A stretch of 36,489 bases of DNA from Streptomyces laculatispora (GCF_017353455.1 NZ_JAFMPZ010000491.1:1-36489); one strand, 5' to 3'; shown: positions 25,282 through 33,745, numbered from the stretch's first letter. Notes: generated from the letters alone by a model not told the origin. Translations and numbers: made by a program.

Positions 25282-26397
25282 ATGAGCACCGCCCCCCGCC
25301 TCACAGCCCTCGATGCCCTGCACCGTTCGCTGGGCGCCACGATGACCGACTTCGCGGGCTGGGACATGCCCCTGCGGTACGCCAGTGAGCGCGACGAGCA
25401 CATCGCCGTGCGCACGAGGGCCGGCCTCTTCGACCTCTCCCACATGGGCGAGATCACCGTCACCGGCCCGGCGGCCGTGGACCTGCTGAACTTCGCGCTG
25501 GTCGGCAACATCGGCACCGTCTCCGTGGGCCGGGCCCGCTACACGATGATCTGCGCCGAGGACGGCGGCATCCTGGACGACCTGATCGTGTACCGGCTGG
25601 CGGACACCGAGTACATGGTCGTCGCCAACGCGGGCAACGCCCAGATCGTGCTGGACGCGCTGACCGCCCGCGCCGAGGGCTTCGACGCCGAGGTCCGCGA
25701 CGACCGCGACGCGTACGCGCTGCTGGCCGTCCAGGGCCCCGAGTCCCCCGCCATCCTGGCCGCCGTCACCGACGCCGACCTGGACGGGCTGAAGTACTAC
25801 GCCGGTCTGCCCGGCACCGTCGCCGGGGTCCCCGCGCTGATCGCCCGTACCGGCTACACCGGCGAGGACGGCTTCGAGCTGTTCGTCGCCCCCGGGCACG
25901 CCGAGCAGCTGTGGCGGGCGCTGACCGAGGCGGGCGCCTCCCGCGGCCTGATCCCCTGCGGGCTCTCCTGCCGCGACACGCTGCGCCTGGAGGCGGGCAT
26001 GCCGCTGTACGGGCACGAGCTGACCACCGGGCTGACCCCGTTCGACGCCGGGCTCGGCCGGGTCGTGAAGTTCGAGAAGGAGGGGGACTTCGTCGGCCGC
26101 AAGGCGCTGGAGGCCGCCGCCGAGCGCGCCGAGACCGCCCCGCCCCGCAAGCTCGTCGGCCTGGTCGCCGAGGGCCGCCGGGTGCCGCGGGCGGGCTTCC
26201 CCGTCATCGCCGCCGGCCAGGTCGTCGGCGAGGTCACCTCGGGCGCCCCGTCGCCCACCCTCGGCAAGCCGATCGCCATGGCATACGTCGACGCCGCGCA
26301 CGCCACGCCCGGCACCGAGGGCGTCGCGGTGGACATCCGGGGCAGCCACGAGCCGTACGAGGTCGTGGCGCTGCCGTTCTACAAGCGCAAGAAGTAG
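25282..26397 (+). CDS. gcvT: aminomethyltransferase GcvT (glycine cleavage T protein)
   Basis: A 371-residue T protein. It transfers the methylene from the aminomethyl-lipoyl H protein to tetrahydrofolate, releasing ammonia. Motifs include FAGWDMPLRY near the start, LFDLSHMGEI, GYTGEDGFEL, CRDTLRLEAGMPLYGHEL and a C-terminal barrel ending in YEVVALPFYKRKK. ATG 25282 has GGGAG 9 nt upstream; in-frame codons before it fall in the riboswitch tail. It is the first gene of the glycine/serine module and is controlled by the riboswitch. The P and L proteins of the complex are not encoded in the window. Confidence 0.96.
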   Translation: MSTAPRLTALDALHRSLGATMTDFAGWDMPLRYASERDEHIAVRTRAGLFDLSHMGEITVTGPAAVDLLNFALVGNIGTVSVGRARYTMICAEDGGILDDLIVYRLADTEYMVVANAGNAQIVLDALTARAEGFDAEVRDDRDAYALLAVQGPESPAILAAVTDADLDGLKYYAGLPGTVAGVPALIARTGYTGEDGFELFVAPGHAEQLWRALTEAGASRGLIPCGLSCRDTLRLEAGMPLYGHELTTGLTPFDAGLGRVVKFEKEGDFVGRKALEAAAERAETAPPRKLVGLVAEGRRVPRAGFPVIAAGQVVGEVTSGAPSPTLGKPIAMAYVDAAHATPGTEGVAVDIRGSHEPYEVVALPFYKRKK

Positions 26398-26498
26398 GCC
26401 GTGGGCGCGGCAGCGCTCCACGCACGTGACGCAGTCCTGTCTCACACCGTAAGACCATCGTTCATCAGCACTCCCCCGCGTACAGGAGAATTCAGGTC

Positions 26499-26876
26499 AT
26501 GAGCAACCCCCAGCAGCTGCGGTACAGCAAGGAGCACGAGTGGCTGTCGGCCGTCGAGGACGGTGTGGCCACGATCGGCATCACGGAGTACGCGGCCAAC
26601 GCGCTCGGTGACGTCGTCTACGCCCAGCTCCCCGAGGTCGGTGACACGGTGACCGCGGGCGAGACCTGCGGTGAGCTGGAGTCGACCAAGTCCGTCAGCG
26701 ACCTGTACTCGCCGGTGACCGGTGAGATCACGGCCGCGAACCAGGACGTCGTGGACGACCCCTCGCTGGTGAACTCCGCACCGTTCGAAGGCGGCTGGCT
26801 GTTCAAGGTACGTGTCGCGGAGGAGCCGGCCGATCTGCTCTCCGCCGACGAGTACACCGCGTTCTCCGGCAACTGA
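26499..26876 (+). CDS. gcvH: glycine cleavage H protein
   Basis: A 125-residue lipoyl carrier that shuttles the aminomethyl group from the P protein to GcvT. Lys64 in [11 protein letters not shown] is the lipoylation site, and KEHEW near the N-terminus is the family start. ATG 26499 has AGGAGAA at good spacing. It lies 101 bp after gcvT and 19 bp before glyA. The 101-bp gap could hold its own promoter but shows no strong one. Confidence 0.97.
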   Translation: MSNPQQLRYSKEHEWLSAVEDGVATIGITEYAANALGDVVYAQLPEVGDTVTAGETCGELESTKSVSDLYSPVTGEITAANQDVVDDPSLVNSAPFEGGWLFKVRVAEEPADLLSADEYTAFSGN

Positions 26877-26895
26877 GACCCCAAGGGACCACCTG

Positions 26896-28152
26896 ATGTC
26901 GCTTCTCAACTCCTCCCTCCACGAGCTGGACCCGGATGTCGCCGCCGCGGTCGACGCCGAGCTCCACCGTCAGCAGTCCACCCTCGAGATGATCGCCTCG
27001 GAGAACTTCGCTCCGGTCGCGGTCATGGAGGCCCAGGGCTCCGTCCTGACCAACAAGTACGCCGAGGGTTACCCGGGCCGCCGCTACTACGGCGGCTGCG
27101 AGCACGTCGATGTGATCGAGCAGATCGCCATCGACCGCGTCAAGGCGCTCTTCGGAGCCGAGGCCGCGAACGTGCAGCCGCACTCCGGCGCGCAGGCCAA
27201 CGCCGCCGCGATGTTCGCGCTGCTGAAGCCGGGCGACACGATCATGGGCCTGAACCTGGCCCACGGCGGTCACCTGACCCACGGCATGAAGATCAACTTC
27301 TCCGGCAAGCTCTACAACGTGGTCCCGTACCACGTGGACGAGACCGGCGTCGTGGACATGGCCGAGGTCGAGCGCCTCGCCAAGGAGTCCAAGCCGAAGA
27401 TGATCGTGGCCGGCTGGTCCGCGTACCCCCGTCAGCTGGACTTCGCCGCCTTCCGCCGGATCGCGGACGAGGTCGGCGCGTACCTGATGGTCGACATGGC
27501 GCACTTCGCCGGTCTGGTCGCCGCGGGTCTGCACCCCAGCCCGGTGCCGCACGCCCATGTCGTCACGACCACCACGCACAAGACCCTCGGCGGTCCGCGC
27601 GGTGGCGTCATCCTGTCGACGCAGGAGCTCGCCAAGAAGATCAACTCGGCGGTCTTCCCCGGTCAGCAGGGCGGCCCGCTGGAGCACGTGATCGCGGCCA
27701 AGGCGGTCTCCTTCAAGGTCGCGGCGACCGAGGAGTTCAAGGAGCGCCAGCAGCGCACCCTGGACGGCGCCCGCATCCTCGCCGAGCGTCTGGTGCAGCC
27801 GGACGTCACCGAGGTCGGCGTCTCCGTCCTGTCCGGCGGCACGGACGTGCACCTGGTCCTGGTGGACCTGCGCAACTCCGAGCTGGACGGCCAGCAGGCC
27901 GAGGACCGCCTCCACGAGCTGGGCATCACGGTCAACCGGAACGCCATCCCGAACGACCCGCGGCCGCCGATGGTCACCTCGGGTCTGCGGATCGGCACCC
28001 CGGCCCTGGCGACCCGCGGTTTCGGGACGGAGGACTTCACCGAGGTCGCGGAGATCATCGCGTCCGCCCTCAAGCCGTCCTACGACGCGGACGACCTGAA
28101 GGCCCGCGTCGCCGCGCTCGCCAAGAAGTTCCCGCTGTACCCCGGTCTGTAG
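26896..28152 (+). CDS. glyA: serine hydroxymethyltransferase
   Basis: A 418-residue PLP enzyme that interconverts serine and glycine with one-carbon transfer to tetrahydrofolate. The N-terminus has LEMIASENF (30-38), [15 protein letters not shown] follows, and Lys229 in [14 protein letters not shown] binds PLP. Length is normal. ATG 26896 is supported by AAGGGA; upstream in-frame codons would overlap gcvH. With gcvT and gcvH it turns two glycines into serine plus CO2 and ammonia. A strong hairpin follows its stop. Confidence 0.97.
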   Translation: MSLLNSSLHELDPDVAAAVDAELHRQQSTLEMIASENFAPVAVMEAQGSVLTNKYAEGYPGRRYYGGCEHVDVIEQIAIDRVKALFGAEAANVQPHSGAQANAAAMFALLKPGDTIMGLNLAHGGHLTHGMKINFSGKLYNVVPYHVDETGVVDMAEVERLAKESKPKMIVAGWSAYPRQLDFAAFRRIADEVGAYLMVDMAHFAGLVAAGLHPSPVPHAHVVTTTTHKTLGGPRGGVILSTQELAKKINSAVFPGQQGGPLEHVIAAKAVSFKVAATEEFKERQQRTLDGARILAERLVQPDVTEVGVSVLSGGTDVHLVLVDLRNSELDGQQAEDRLHELGITVNRNAIPNDPRPPMVTSGLRIGTPALATRGFGTEDFTEVAEIIASALKPSYDADDLKARVAALAKKFPLYPGL

Positions 28153-28181
28153 TCCGGACCTGCGTATTTGCACGTTGGGGA

Positions 28182-28219
28182 GGGGCACCGCGCACACTGA
28201 ACAGTGAGCGCGGTGCCCC
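28182..28219 (+). terminator. terminator after glyA
   Basis: GGGGCACCGCGC (28182-28193) pairs perfectly with GCGCGGTGCCCC (28208-28219), and CACTG/CAGTG inside the loop can extend the stem. It begins 29 bp after the glyA stop and 90 bp before sdaA. It likely ends or attenuates the gcv-glyA transcript. Confidence 0.8.
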
Positions 28220-28308
28220 ATCCCTTGTCCCCGCTCTTCGGGCCGACCCGGCCCGTACCGCACCACCCGGCAGACAACGGCGTCTACCAGCGCTTTGAGG
28301 AGTCACCC

Positions 28309-29691
28309 GTGGCCATCTCGGTCTTCGACCTGTTCTCGATCGGCATCGGCCCGTCCAGCTCCCATACGGTCGGCCCGATGCGCGCGGCCCGTATGTTCGC
28401 GCGTCGGCTGAAGAACGAGGGCCTGCTGGCCCACACCGCCTCGATACGCGCCGAGCTGTTCGGCTCGCTCGGCGCCACCGGCCACGGCCACGGCACCCCC
28501 AAGGCCGTCCTGCTCGGCCTGGAGGGCGAATCCCCCCGTACCGTCGACGTGGAAACGGCCGACGACCGGGTCGCCGAGATCCGCTCGACCGGCCGGCTCA
28601 ACCTCCTCGGGATGCACGAGATCGCCTTCGACGCCGACGAGCAGCTGATCCTGCACCGCCGCAAGGCCCTGCCGTACCACGCCAACGGCATGACGGTCTT
28701 CGCGTTCGACCGCGACGGCGCCCCGCTCCTGGAGAAGACGTACTACTCGGTCGGCGGCGGCTTCGTGGTCGACGAGGACGCGGTGGGCGAGGACCGGATC
28801 GTCCTCGACGACACCGTGCTGAAGAACCCGTTCCGCACCGGCGACGAACTGCTGCGGCTCGCCCGCGACACCGGTCTGTCGATCTCCTCCCTGATGCTGG
28901 AGAACGAGCGGGCCTGGCGCACCGAGGACGAGATCCGCTCCGGTCTGCTGGACATCTGGCGTTCCATGCAGGCGTGCGTGTCTCGCGGCATGTCCCGCGA
29001 GGGCATCCTGCCCGGTGGCCTCAAGGTCCGCCGCCGCGCCGCGAACACCGCCCGCCAGCTGCGCGCCGAGGGCGACCCGCAGACCCACGCGATGGAGTGG
29101 ATCACCCTCTACGCGATGGCGGTCAACGAGGAGAACGCCGCGGGCGGCCGCGTCGTCACCGCCCCGACCAACGGCGCCGCGGGCATCATCCCGGCGGTGC
29201 TGCACTACTACGTGAACTTCGCCGCCGGCGGCGCCACCGAGGCGGAGAAGGACGACAGCATCGTCCGCTTCCTCCTGGCCGCCGGAGCCATCGGCATGCT
29301 CTTCAAGGAGAACGCCTCCATCTCCGGCGCCGAGGTCGGCTGCCAGGGCGAGGTGGGCTCCGCCTGCTCCATGGCCGCGGGCGCGCTCGCCGAGGTCCTG
29401 GGCGGTACCCCGGAGCAGGTCGAGAACGCCGCCGAGATCGGCATGGAGCACAATCTGGGCCTGACCTGCGACCCGGTCGGCGGCCTCGTCCAGATCCCGT
29501 GCATCGAGCGCAACGGCATGGCGGCGGTCAAGGCCGTCACGGCCGCGAAGATGGCGCTGCGCGGAGACGGCAGCCACAAGGTCTCCCTCGACAAGGTCAT
29601 CAAGACCATGAAGGAGACGGGCGCCGACATGAGCGTCAAGTACAAGGAGACGGCGCGGGGCGGGCTCGCGGTGAACATCATCGAGTGCTAG
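28309..29691 (+). CDS. sdaA: L-serine ammonia-lyase, single-chain, [4Fe-4S] type
   Basis: A 460-residue Fe-S enzyme that deaminates serine to pyruvate. The N-terminal beta domain starts at [25 protein letters not shown]. In the alpha domain, Cys345 (EVGCQGEVG), Cys353, Cys387 (LTCDPVGG) and Cys398 (IPCIERN) are the cluster-ligand region. The last residue, Cys460, corresponds to the C-terminal cysteine that binds the cluster in the Legionella enzyme. GTG 28309 has GAGGAG 6-7 nt upstream; the longer frame from 28204 begins inside the glyA terminator. The last 57 bp of the gene contain the attachment core of a 3.7-kb island, yet the reading frame is whole. Confidence 0.95.
   Translation: MAISVFDLFSIGIGPSSSHTVGPMRAARMFARRLKNEGLLAHTASIRAELFGSLGATGHGHGTPKAVLLGLEGESPRTVDVETADDRVAEIRSTGRLNLLGMHEIAFDADEQLILHRRKALPYHANGMTVFAFDRDGAPLLEKTYYSVGGGFVVDEDAVGEDRIVLDDTVLKNPFRTGDELLRLARDTGLSISSLMLENERAWRTEDEIRSGLLDIWRSMQACVSRGMSREGILPGGLKVRRRAANTARQLRAEGDPQTHAMEWITLYAMAVNEENAAGGRVVTAPTNGAAGIIPAVLHYYVNFAAGGATEAEKDDSIVRFLLAAGAIGMLFKENASISGAEVGCQGEVGSACSMAAGALAEVLGGTPEQVENAAEIGMEHNLGLTCDPVGGLVQIPCIERNGMAAVKAVTAAKMALRGDGSHKVSLDKVIKTMKETGADMSVKYKETARGGLAVNIIEC
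29635..29685 (+). repeat. left attachment core (end of functional sdaA)
   Basis: A 51-bp segment, identical at 50 of 51 positions to 33335-33385. It encodes [17 protein letters not shown] of SdaA and stops just before the codon for the terminal Cys. The single mismatch is a silent change in an Arg codon (CGG here, CGC in the right copy). Confidence 0.85.
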
Positions 29692-29698
29692 GCGGATA

Positions 29699-29742
29699 GG
29701 CCCTGACCAGCGCGTTTTGTATCTTTCAGCGCCGTCAGGGCC
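29699..29742 (+). terminator. terminator-like hairpin after sdaA
   Basis: GGCCCTGAC (29699-29707) and GTCAGGGCC (29734-29742) are perfect complements around a 26-nt loop that contains GCGC elements able to pair. It starts 8 bp after the sdaA stop and, given the insertion, is probably island-borne. Confidence 0.5.
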
Positions 29743-29761
29743 TTGCCTGCTTGCGCGGCGG

Positions 29762-29816
29762 AAAGTCCCTGAAAACGCCCTGGGACAGACGTGAAAGTCC
29801 CTGAAAAGTCCCTGGG
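29762..29816. repeat. left cluster of AAAGTCCCTG repeats (candidate integrase arm sites)
   Basis: AAAGTCCCTGAAAA occurs at 29762-29775 and 29794-29807, with AAAGTCCCTGGG overlapping at 29805-29816. The copies are all in the same orientation. Together with matching copies at the right end they resemble arm-type binding sites of a tyrosine integrase. Confidence 0.6.
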
Positions 29817-29894
29817 ATATCCCCCTGGAAGGGGCTTTTGACCTGCGGGTTCGCGGCATGTGATCAACGCCGGATGTGCCGCTCACCCACCAGC

Positions 29895-29949
29895 TGATGT
29901 ATCAAATCGTTCCCCCACTCCCACCCAAGGGGCACCATTCGATACATGA
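29895..29949. promoter_or_regulatory. imperfect 21-bp inverted repeat at the abiEi start (candidate AbiEi operator)
   Basis: Positions 29895-29915 and 29929-29949 are complementary at 17 of 21 positions. The most regular part is ATGTATC against GATACAT. The right arm covers the abiEi start codon. AbiEi antitoxins are known to repress their own operon by binding long inverted repeats upstream; this site fits that pattern. Confidence 0.65.
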
Positions 29950-30560
29950 ACGCTGCGGAAAACCCGCGCTTGGAGCAGCGGCTGGCCGGCCTCTCCCCCA
30001 CATTCACGACGGCGCAGGCGCGACAGGCCCTGCTCTCCCCTCGCGATCTGGCGCACTTGGTCACGGAGGGGGAGATAGACGAACTGTCCCGTGGGGTGTA
30101 CCGGCGGGCAGACGCCCCGGAAACGGCGCACGCGGATTTGCTGGCCGTGTGCGCACGGGCCCATCGCGCCGTCGTGTGCGGTGAATCCGCCCTGGCCCTG
30201 CATGAACTGATCGACGACATCCCCGCAGCAGTACACATCGCCGTGCCGCGCGGTTCACGCCGCCCGACGATTTCCTACCCGCCGACCGTGGTGGCGCAGT
30301 ACGCCGCAAAGACCTTCGACCTCGGTATCGAACGGTTCGAAGCAGCCCCGGGAGAAACCATCCCCATGTACAACGCAGCTCGCAGCGTCGTCGACGCAAT
30401 GCGCCACCGCAGCCGCCTCGGCGAAACCCTCGCCCTGTCCGCGCTCGGCCGCTACCTGCGCCGAAGCGGGCGCGGCGGGGTTGGCGAACTCCAGCACATC
30501 GCACGCGAGTTGGACGCCCTCTCCGTCGTCCGCCCCGCCGTAGAGGCGGTGCTCGCCTGA
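29946..30560 (+). CDS. abiEi: AbiEi-type antitoxin
   Basis: A 204-residue protein of the AbiEi family, the antitoxin of a type IV toxin-antitoxin and phage-defence system. An N-terminal winged helix (about 17-60) contains TTAQARQALLSPRDLAHLVTEG and the family segment SRGVYRR. The C-terminal domain includes AVCGESALALHELIDDIPAAVHIAVPRGSRRP, typical of AbiEi. AbiEi both represses transcription and antagonises the toxin without binding it directly. ATG 29946 lies within the right arm of an inverted repeat. The stop overlaps the toxin start by 1 nt (TGATG). Confidence 0.9.
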   Translation: MNAAENPRLEQRLAGLSPTFTTAQARQALLSPRDLAHLVTEGEIDELSRGVYRRADAPETAHADLLAVCARAHRAVVCGESALALHELIDDIPAAVHIAVPRGSRRPTISYPPTVVAQYAAKTFDLGIERFEAAPGETIPMYNAARSVVDAMRHRSRLGETLALSALGRYLRRSGRGGVGELQHIARELDALSVVRPAVEAVLA

Positions 30561-31261
30561 TGGCCAACCCCACCCGCGACACCACCGCCGGCCGCGTCTA
30601 CAACGACCTGCGCAACCTGGCGCGCCGCAACAGCCGGTCCACGGACGAGGTCATGGTCGAGTACATCCTCGAACGGTTCCTCTACCGCCTGGCCTCATCG
30701 TCCCTGGGCCGGGAGCACTTCGTCCTCAAAGGTGGCCTGCCGCTCGCTCAGTTCGGCGCACGTCGAATGACCCGGGACGTCGACATCCTCGGTCGATCTT
30801 TCCCAGGCACAGAAACAGAGATCATCCACAGAATCGCGGCCATCGCCGCCACCGAGAGCGACGACGGCGTCGTATTCGATCCCACGACACTCAAGACCGT
30901 CCCCATTCGTGAGGAGGACGAGTACCACGGTCTACGCCTGTCTATGGCCGCCTCCATCGCCCGAGCACGACTCAAGCTCCAACTGGATATCAGCTTCGGC
31001 GACCCCGTCACCCCCGGCCCCCGGATCATCGACTATCCGCAGCAACTCACGACGGACAGCTTCCAGCTCCTCGGCTACCCACTCGCCACCGTCATCGCCG
31101 AAAAACTCTCCACCGCCATCTCACTCGGCAACCTCAACACCCGCGACCGCGACTACGGTGACCTCTACCGCCTGCTCACCCTCAACGACCTGGACGGCCA
31201 AGAACTCACCACAGCGCTGACCGCCACCGCCACACACCGCGGCATCACTCGGACTCGGTGA
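30560..31261 (+). CDS. abiEii: AbiEii-type nucleotidyltransferase toxin, probably C-terminally shortened
   Basis: A 233-residue nucleotidyltransferase of the AbiEii/AbiGii family. FVLKGGLPLAQFGARRMTRDVDIL (54-77) carries the KGG motif and the catalytic R-x-T-x-D-x-D (Asp73, Asp75). The later AEKLSTAIS and RDRDYGDLY segments are the family's motifs III/IV, with Arg where Lys is usual in the last. Related toxins block growth by nucleotidylating tRNA or a similar RNA. Many relatives continue for several dozen residues beyond the HRG segment near residue 228; this one stops after ITRTR and overlaps a TPR gene by 4 nt, suggesting loss of the C-terminus at a rearrangement junction. Activity is therefore uncertain. 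Confidence 0.85.
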   Translation: MANPTRDTTAGRVYNDLRNLARRNSRSTDEVMVEYILERFLYRLASSSLGREHFVLKGGLPLAQFGARRMTRDVDILGRSFPGTETEIIHRIAAIAATESDDGVVFDPTTLKTVPIREEDEYHGLRLSMAASIARARLKLQLDISFGDPVTPGPRIIDYPQQLTTDSFQLLGYPLATVIAEKLSTAISLGNLNTRDRDYGDLYRLLTLNDLDGQELTTALTATATHRGITRTR

Positions 31262-32793
31262 GCATCCACCGCCTCGTCCAGACCACACTCCGGAACCAGT
31301 CGCCCATCGGTGACAGCGCGCCAACCGGCAGGTTGGAGGCCGAACGGCTGCTGAGCGCTGCGGTCGCCCCCCTGGGAGAACCACCCGACTCTGGCCGGTC
31401 CCCCACCTGGGATCGGCTGCTTCCGCACCTCGTCGCGCTCGCGGCCACCACTCCTGACGGACACGCTGACACCTTTCCCGCCGGCCGGTACGCGAGCGCT
31501 GCACTCTACCTCCAGGGCCTCGGCCATGACGGCCGCGCCGTTCCGCTACTGACGGCGGCCCTCGCCCGCTGCGAAGCGCTCGCTGGCGCCGAGCACGAAA
31601 TCACCATGAAGGTCCGTTCGAACCTGGGCGACGCCTACTACGGAGCCGGGGACTTCGAACGGTCCATCGCCATCCTCGAACCGTTGGTTGCCCAGTGCGC
31701 GCAGGTACTCGGCGACTCGCATCTAGGGACGCTCACCGTCGCCGCCAACCTTGCCAACTCGTACCGTGACTCCGGCGATCTGGCCCGTGCCGTCACACTC
31801 CACGAGGAGACGTTGGCCCGGCGTAGGCACGCACTTGGCAACGATCACCCCGACACTCTCGTCAGCTGCGAGGAACTGGCCCGCACCTACCATGCGTCCG
31901 GCGACTTGGGTCGTGCTGTCTCTCTGTATGAGGCCACACTCACGCATCACCAGCGATCCCTAGGACCAACTCACCCTGCCACGCTGAGCAGCCAGCACGG
32001 TCTAGCGGCGGTCTACCTCGCTTCAGGCGACCTGTCCCGCGCCATTCCGATGTACTCCGCCGTCTTCACACAGTGGCAGCAGGCGTTCGGCGACAGCGAA
32101 TCCGAAACCATCACCAGCCGGAACAACCTTGCCTACGCCTATCTGATCGCCGGACGCCCTGACCAGGCAGCGCAGCACCTCAAGACGGCCCTGGCCCGAT
32201 GCGAGGAGGTGTACGGCGAGGCGTACCCAGAGACCATTGCCATCCGTGCGAATCTCGGCTGCGCCTACCGAGACGCCGGAGACTTCACCCGTTCGCTTCC
32301 ATTGCTGGAGACCGCGGCCGCGCAGAGCGCCCACCTCCTCGGCGAGGGCCATCCTCAGACCTTGACCACTAGGAACGGGCTAGCGCAGGCATACCGGGCC
32401 GCCGGCCACGATGGACAGGCGATCGCCCAGTACGACACCGTCCTCAAGCACCGTGCCGCGCTGCTCGGCGAGACCCACCCCCATACCCTCGCCACCCGAA
32501 GCGGCCTCGCGAATGCACACCTCGCGGCGGGCGACCCTGATCGCGCCGTCCCGCTATTCGAAACCGTCATCACCCAGTGCGAGCAGGTCTTCGGCGAGTC
32601 CCACCCGGACACCCTGTCCAACTACATCGGCCTGGCCGACGCACTACGCCAGACGGACAATCGGGCACAGGCGAGACGATCGGCACGGCCGTCACCGGAG
32701 ACAACACCACGATCCGCCCGTGACCCCGCCTCGGCTATAGAGTTCTTGCCACCAGTCTTCGAACTGTGCGCGATACCGTCGACCCTGGTCTGA
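31258..32793 (+). CDS. TPR-repeat protein, probable N-terminally truncated STAND (NB-ARC-TPR) protein
   Basis: A 511-residue protein made mostly of about nine 42-residue tetratricopeptide repeats (about 95-465). Each has the kinesin-light-chain-like pattern G-x-x-HP-x-T followed by paired helices with AYRDAGDFTRSL-like turns. The N-terminus SIHRLVQTTLR is normally found at the end of the winged-helix part of NB-ARC/STAND ATPases, just before the TPRs, so the nucleotide-binding half is missing. GTG 31258 overlaps the abiEii stop (GTGA). The C-terminal 45 residues do not look like TPRs and may be out of register with the original end. It may be a remnant or a new AbiE-linked TPR protein. Confidence 0.75.
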   Translation: MSIHRLVQTTLRNQSPIGDSAPTGRLEAERLLSAAVAPLGEPPDSGRSPTWDRLLPHLVALAATTPDGHADTFPAGRYASAALYLQGLGHDGRAVPLLTAALARCEALAGAEHEITMKVRSNLGDAYYGAGDFERSIAILEPLVAQCAQVLGDSHLGTLTVAANLANSYRDSGDLARAVTLHEETLARRRHALGNDHPDTLVSCEELARTYHASGDLGRAVSLYEATLTHHQRSLGPTHPATLSSQHGLAAVYLASGDLSRAIPMYSAVFTQWQQAFGDSESETITSRNNLAYAYLIAGRPDQAAQHLKTALARCEEVYGEAYPETIAIRANLGCAYRDAGDFTRSLPLLETAAAQSAHLLGEGHPQTLTTRNGLAQAYRAAGHDGQAIAQYDTVLKHRAALLGETHPHTLATRSGLANAHLAAGDPDRAVPLFETVITQCEQVFGESHPDTLSNYIGLADALRQTDNRAQARRSARPSPETTPRSARDPASAIEFLPPVFELCAIPSTLV

Positions 32794-33094
32794 TCCACCC
32801 CGCACACCAGGAAATGTCGGTCGCTGAACCGACCGACGCCAGCCGGAACCTGATGCGCCTCCCAACTTCCCTCAGACTCCTCACACCCTCGCAGCGCGCT
32901 CTTTCATTTCCGCCTCGCGTAGCAGCTCGTGGATCGGCTGACCTCCCTGTTGTCCGAGTACCGAACCTTGGCTCTTTGATCCGACTGCTGCACAGCCACA
33001 ACTCGTCAACGACGGCCGTGACCTGCGGCCGTCTCTTCGATCAAAGTCTTGACCTGCTGCTGAACTGTCGGCGGTGTCGACGTCGATCATCGTT

Positions 33095-33125
33095 GAGCGC
33101 CCTTCCACTACCCGGGAGGGCGCTC
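33095..33125. terminator. hairpin within the island right arm
   Basis: GAGCGCCCT (33095-33103) and AGGGCGCTC (33117-33125) form a perfect 9-bp stem with a 13-nt loop. It lies 300 bp after the TPR stop, perhaps marking the original end of a gene now deleted or degraded. Confidence 0.5.
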
Positions 33126-33249
33126 GTGCATGAGCACCGCATAACGAGAGCGGGCTCGCCGAAGCCATCGCGTGGCGCTCGATCGTCAACTACCCAATCC
33201 CGCACGCTTTTCACGCAACACGCGATACGTTGTAATCAGCTCTCGACAA

Positions 33250-33271
33250 AAAGTCCCCACAAAGTCCCTGA
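33250..33271. repeat. right cluster of AAAGTCCC repeats (candidate integrase arm sites)
   Basis: AAAGTCCCCAC (33250-33260) is followed directly by AAAGTCCCTGA (33261-33271), in the same orientation as the three copies near the left end. The cluster sits 64 bp before the right attachment core. Confidence 0.6.
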
Positions 33272-33334
33272 CGTGAAGCCTGGGCACGCCAAAACTGCAG
33301 GTCAGTCCCGTGATCAACAGCCGTCCACATGTCG

Positions 33335-33385
33335 GTCAAGTACAAGGAGACGGCGCGCGGCGGGCTCGCGGTGAACATCATCGAG
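33335..33385 (+). repeat. right attachment core (displaced sdaA 3' end)
   Basis: This 51-bp copy reads in frame as the end of SdaA ([17 protein letters not shown]), followed by Arg and a TGA stop. It therefore lacks the terminal Cys of the functional copy. It has no upstream gene of its own and is a footprint of integration, not a gene. Confidence 0.85.
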
Positions 33386-33391
33386 CGCTGA

Positions 33392-33745
33392 GGAAGCTGA
33401 CCGATCCCCTTCAGGACCCGCGGTTCCCGCGGCTGCGTCTCGCCCTGTCCGCGCGGGGGACGGACCGGCGCCGGACACGGCTGATGCGCGGACTCCACGC
33501 GTTGCCCGTCACCGGGTGAGTGCCACCCGTCATGCGGTGAGTACGGCGGGAACCCCTGCCGGGCCGCGCCGGCCGCATCACGGTCGGGGTTTGCCGAAGC
33601 GGCAACAGAGCTCGCGGCGGGCCCGGCACCCGTCGCATGATCGTCGTCCGGGCCGTCGGGCCGCTCCCGGGCGGCGCGGGTCCGTGAGCGCGGTCGGCGG
33701 ACACGCCCGATCGTGACCGACACAGACCGAGACCGCGGAGGATTC
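33392..33745. other. gap between island and epoxide hydrolase gene
   Basis: A 354-bp region of high GC content. Short open frames exist, but none has a ribosome-binding site together with recognisable sequence. It probably holds the original downstream flank of sdaA and the hydrolase promoter; I cannot pick the promoter. Confidence 0.5.

Larger units (their letters stand above)
32794..33334. other. island right arm, no supportable gene
   Basis: A 541-bp stretch between the TPR gene and the right attachment core. It is less GC-rich than the flanking chromosome (60% in the 60 bases at 33001-33060). It holds a terminator-like hairpin and repeats near 33250. Short frames on both strands have no recognisable family, and I could not find an integrase remnant by eye. 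Confidence 0.6.
29635..33385. mobile_element. 3.7-kb AbiE/TPR island integrated at the sdaA 3' end
   Basis: The region is bounded by two copies of a 51-bp segment of sdaA, 3,700 bp apart. It contains abiEi, abiEii, a TPR gene and about 540 bp of less GC-rich non-coding DNA. AAAGTCCCTG-type direct repeats lie inside both ends. This is the usual outcome of tyrosine-recombinase integration into a gene end, where the element supplies a replacement 3' end. No integrase, excisionase or replication gene is seen, so it is either mobilised in trans or a decayed remnant. Confidence 0.8.

Noticed and set aside
28204-28308. Upstream GTG start for sdaA
   Set aside because: It lies within the stem of the glyA terminator and adds 35 residues not seen in the family; GTG 28309 has GAGGAG and starts at the conserved N-terminus.
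29699-29742. tRNA gene as the island attachment site
   Set aside because: No cloverleaf-forming sequence is present; the repeated segment is the coding end of sdaA.
32881-33189. A 102-codon minus-strand frame as an integrase remnant
   Set aside because: I could not find the R-H-R-Y motifs of tyrosine recombinases or serine-recombinase motifs in any frame; the sequence is not recognisable.
33310-33519. A plus-strand frame running through the right attachment core
   Set aside because: It reads the sdaA-derived repeat in the wrong frame; the correct frame gives the displaced SdaA tail.
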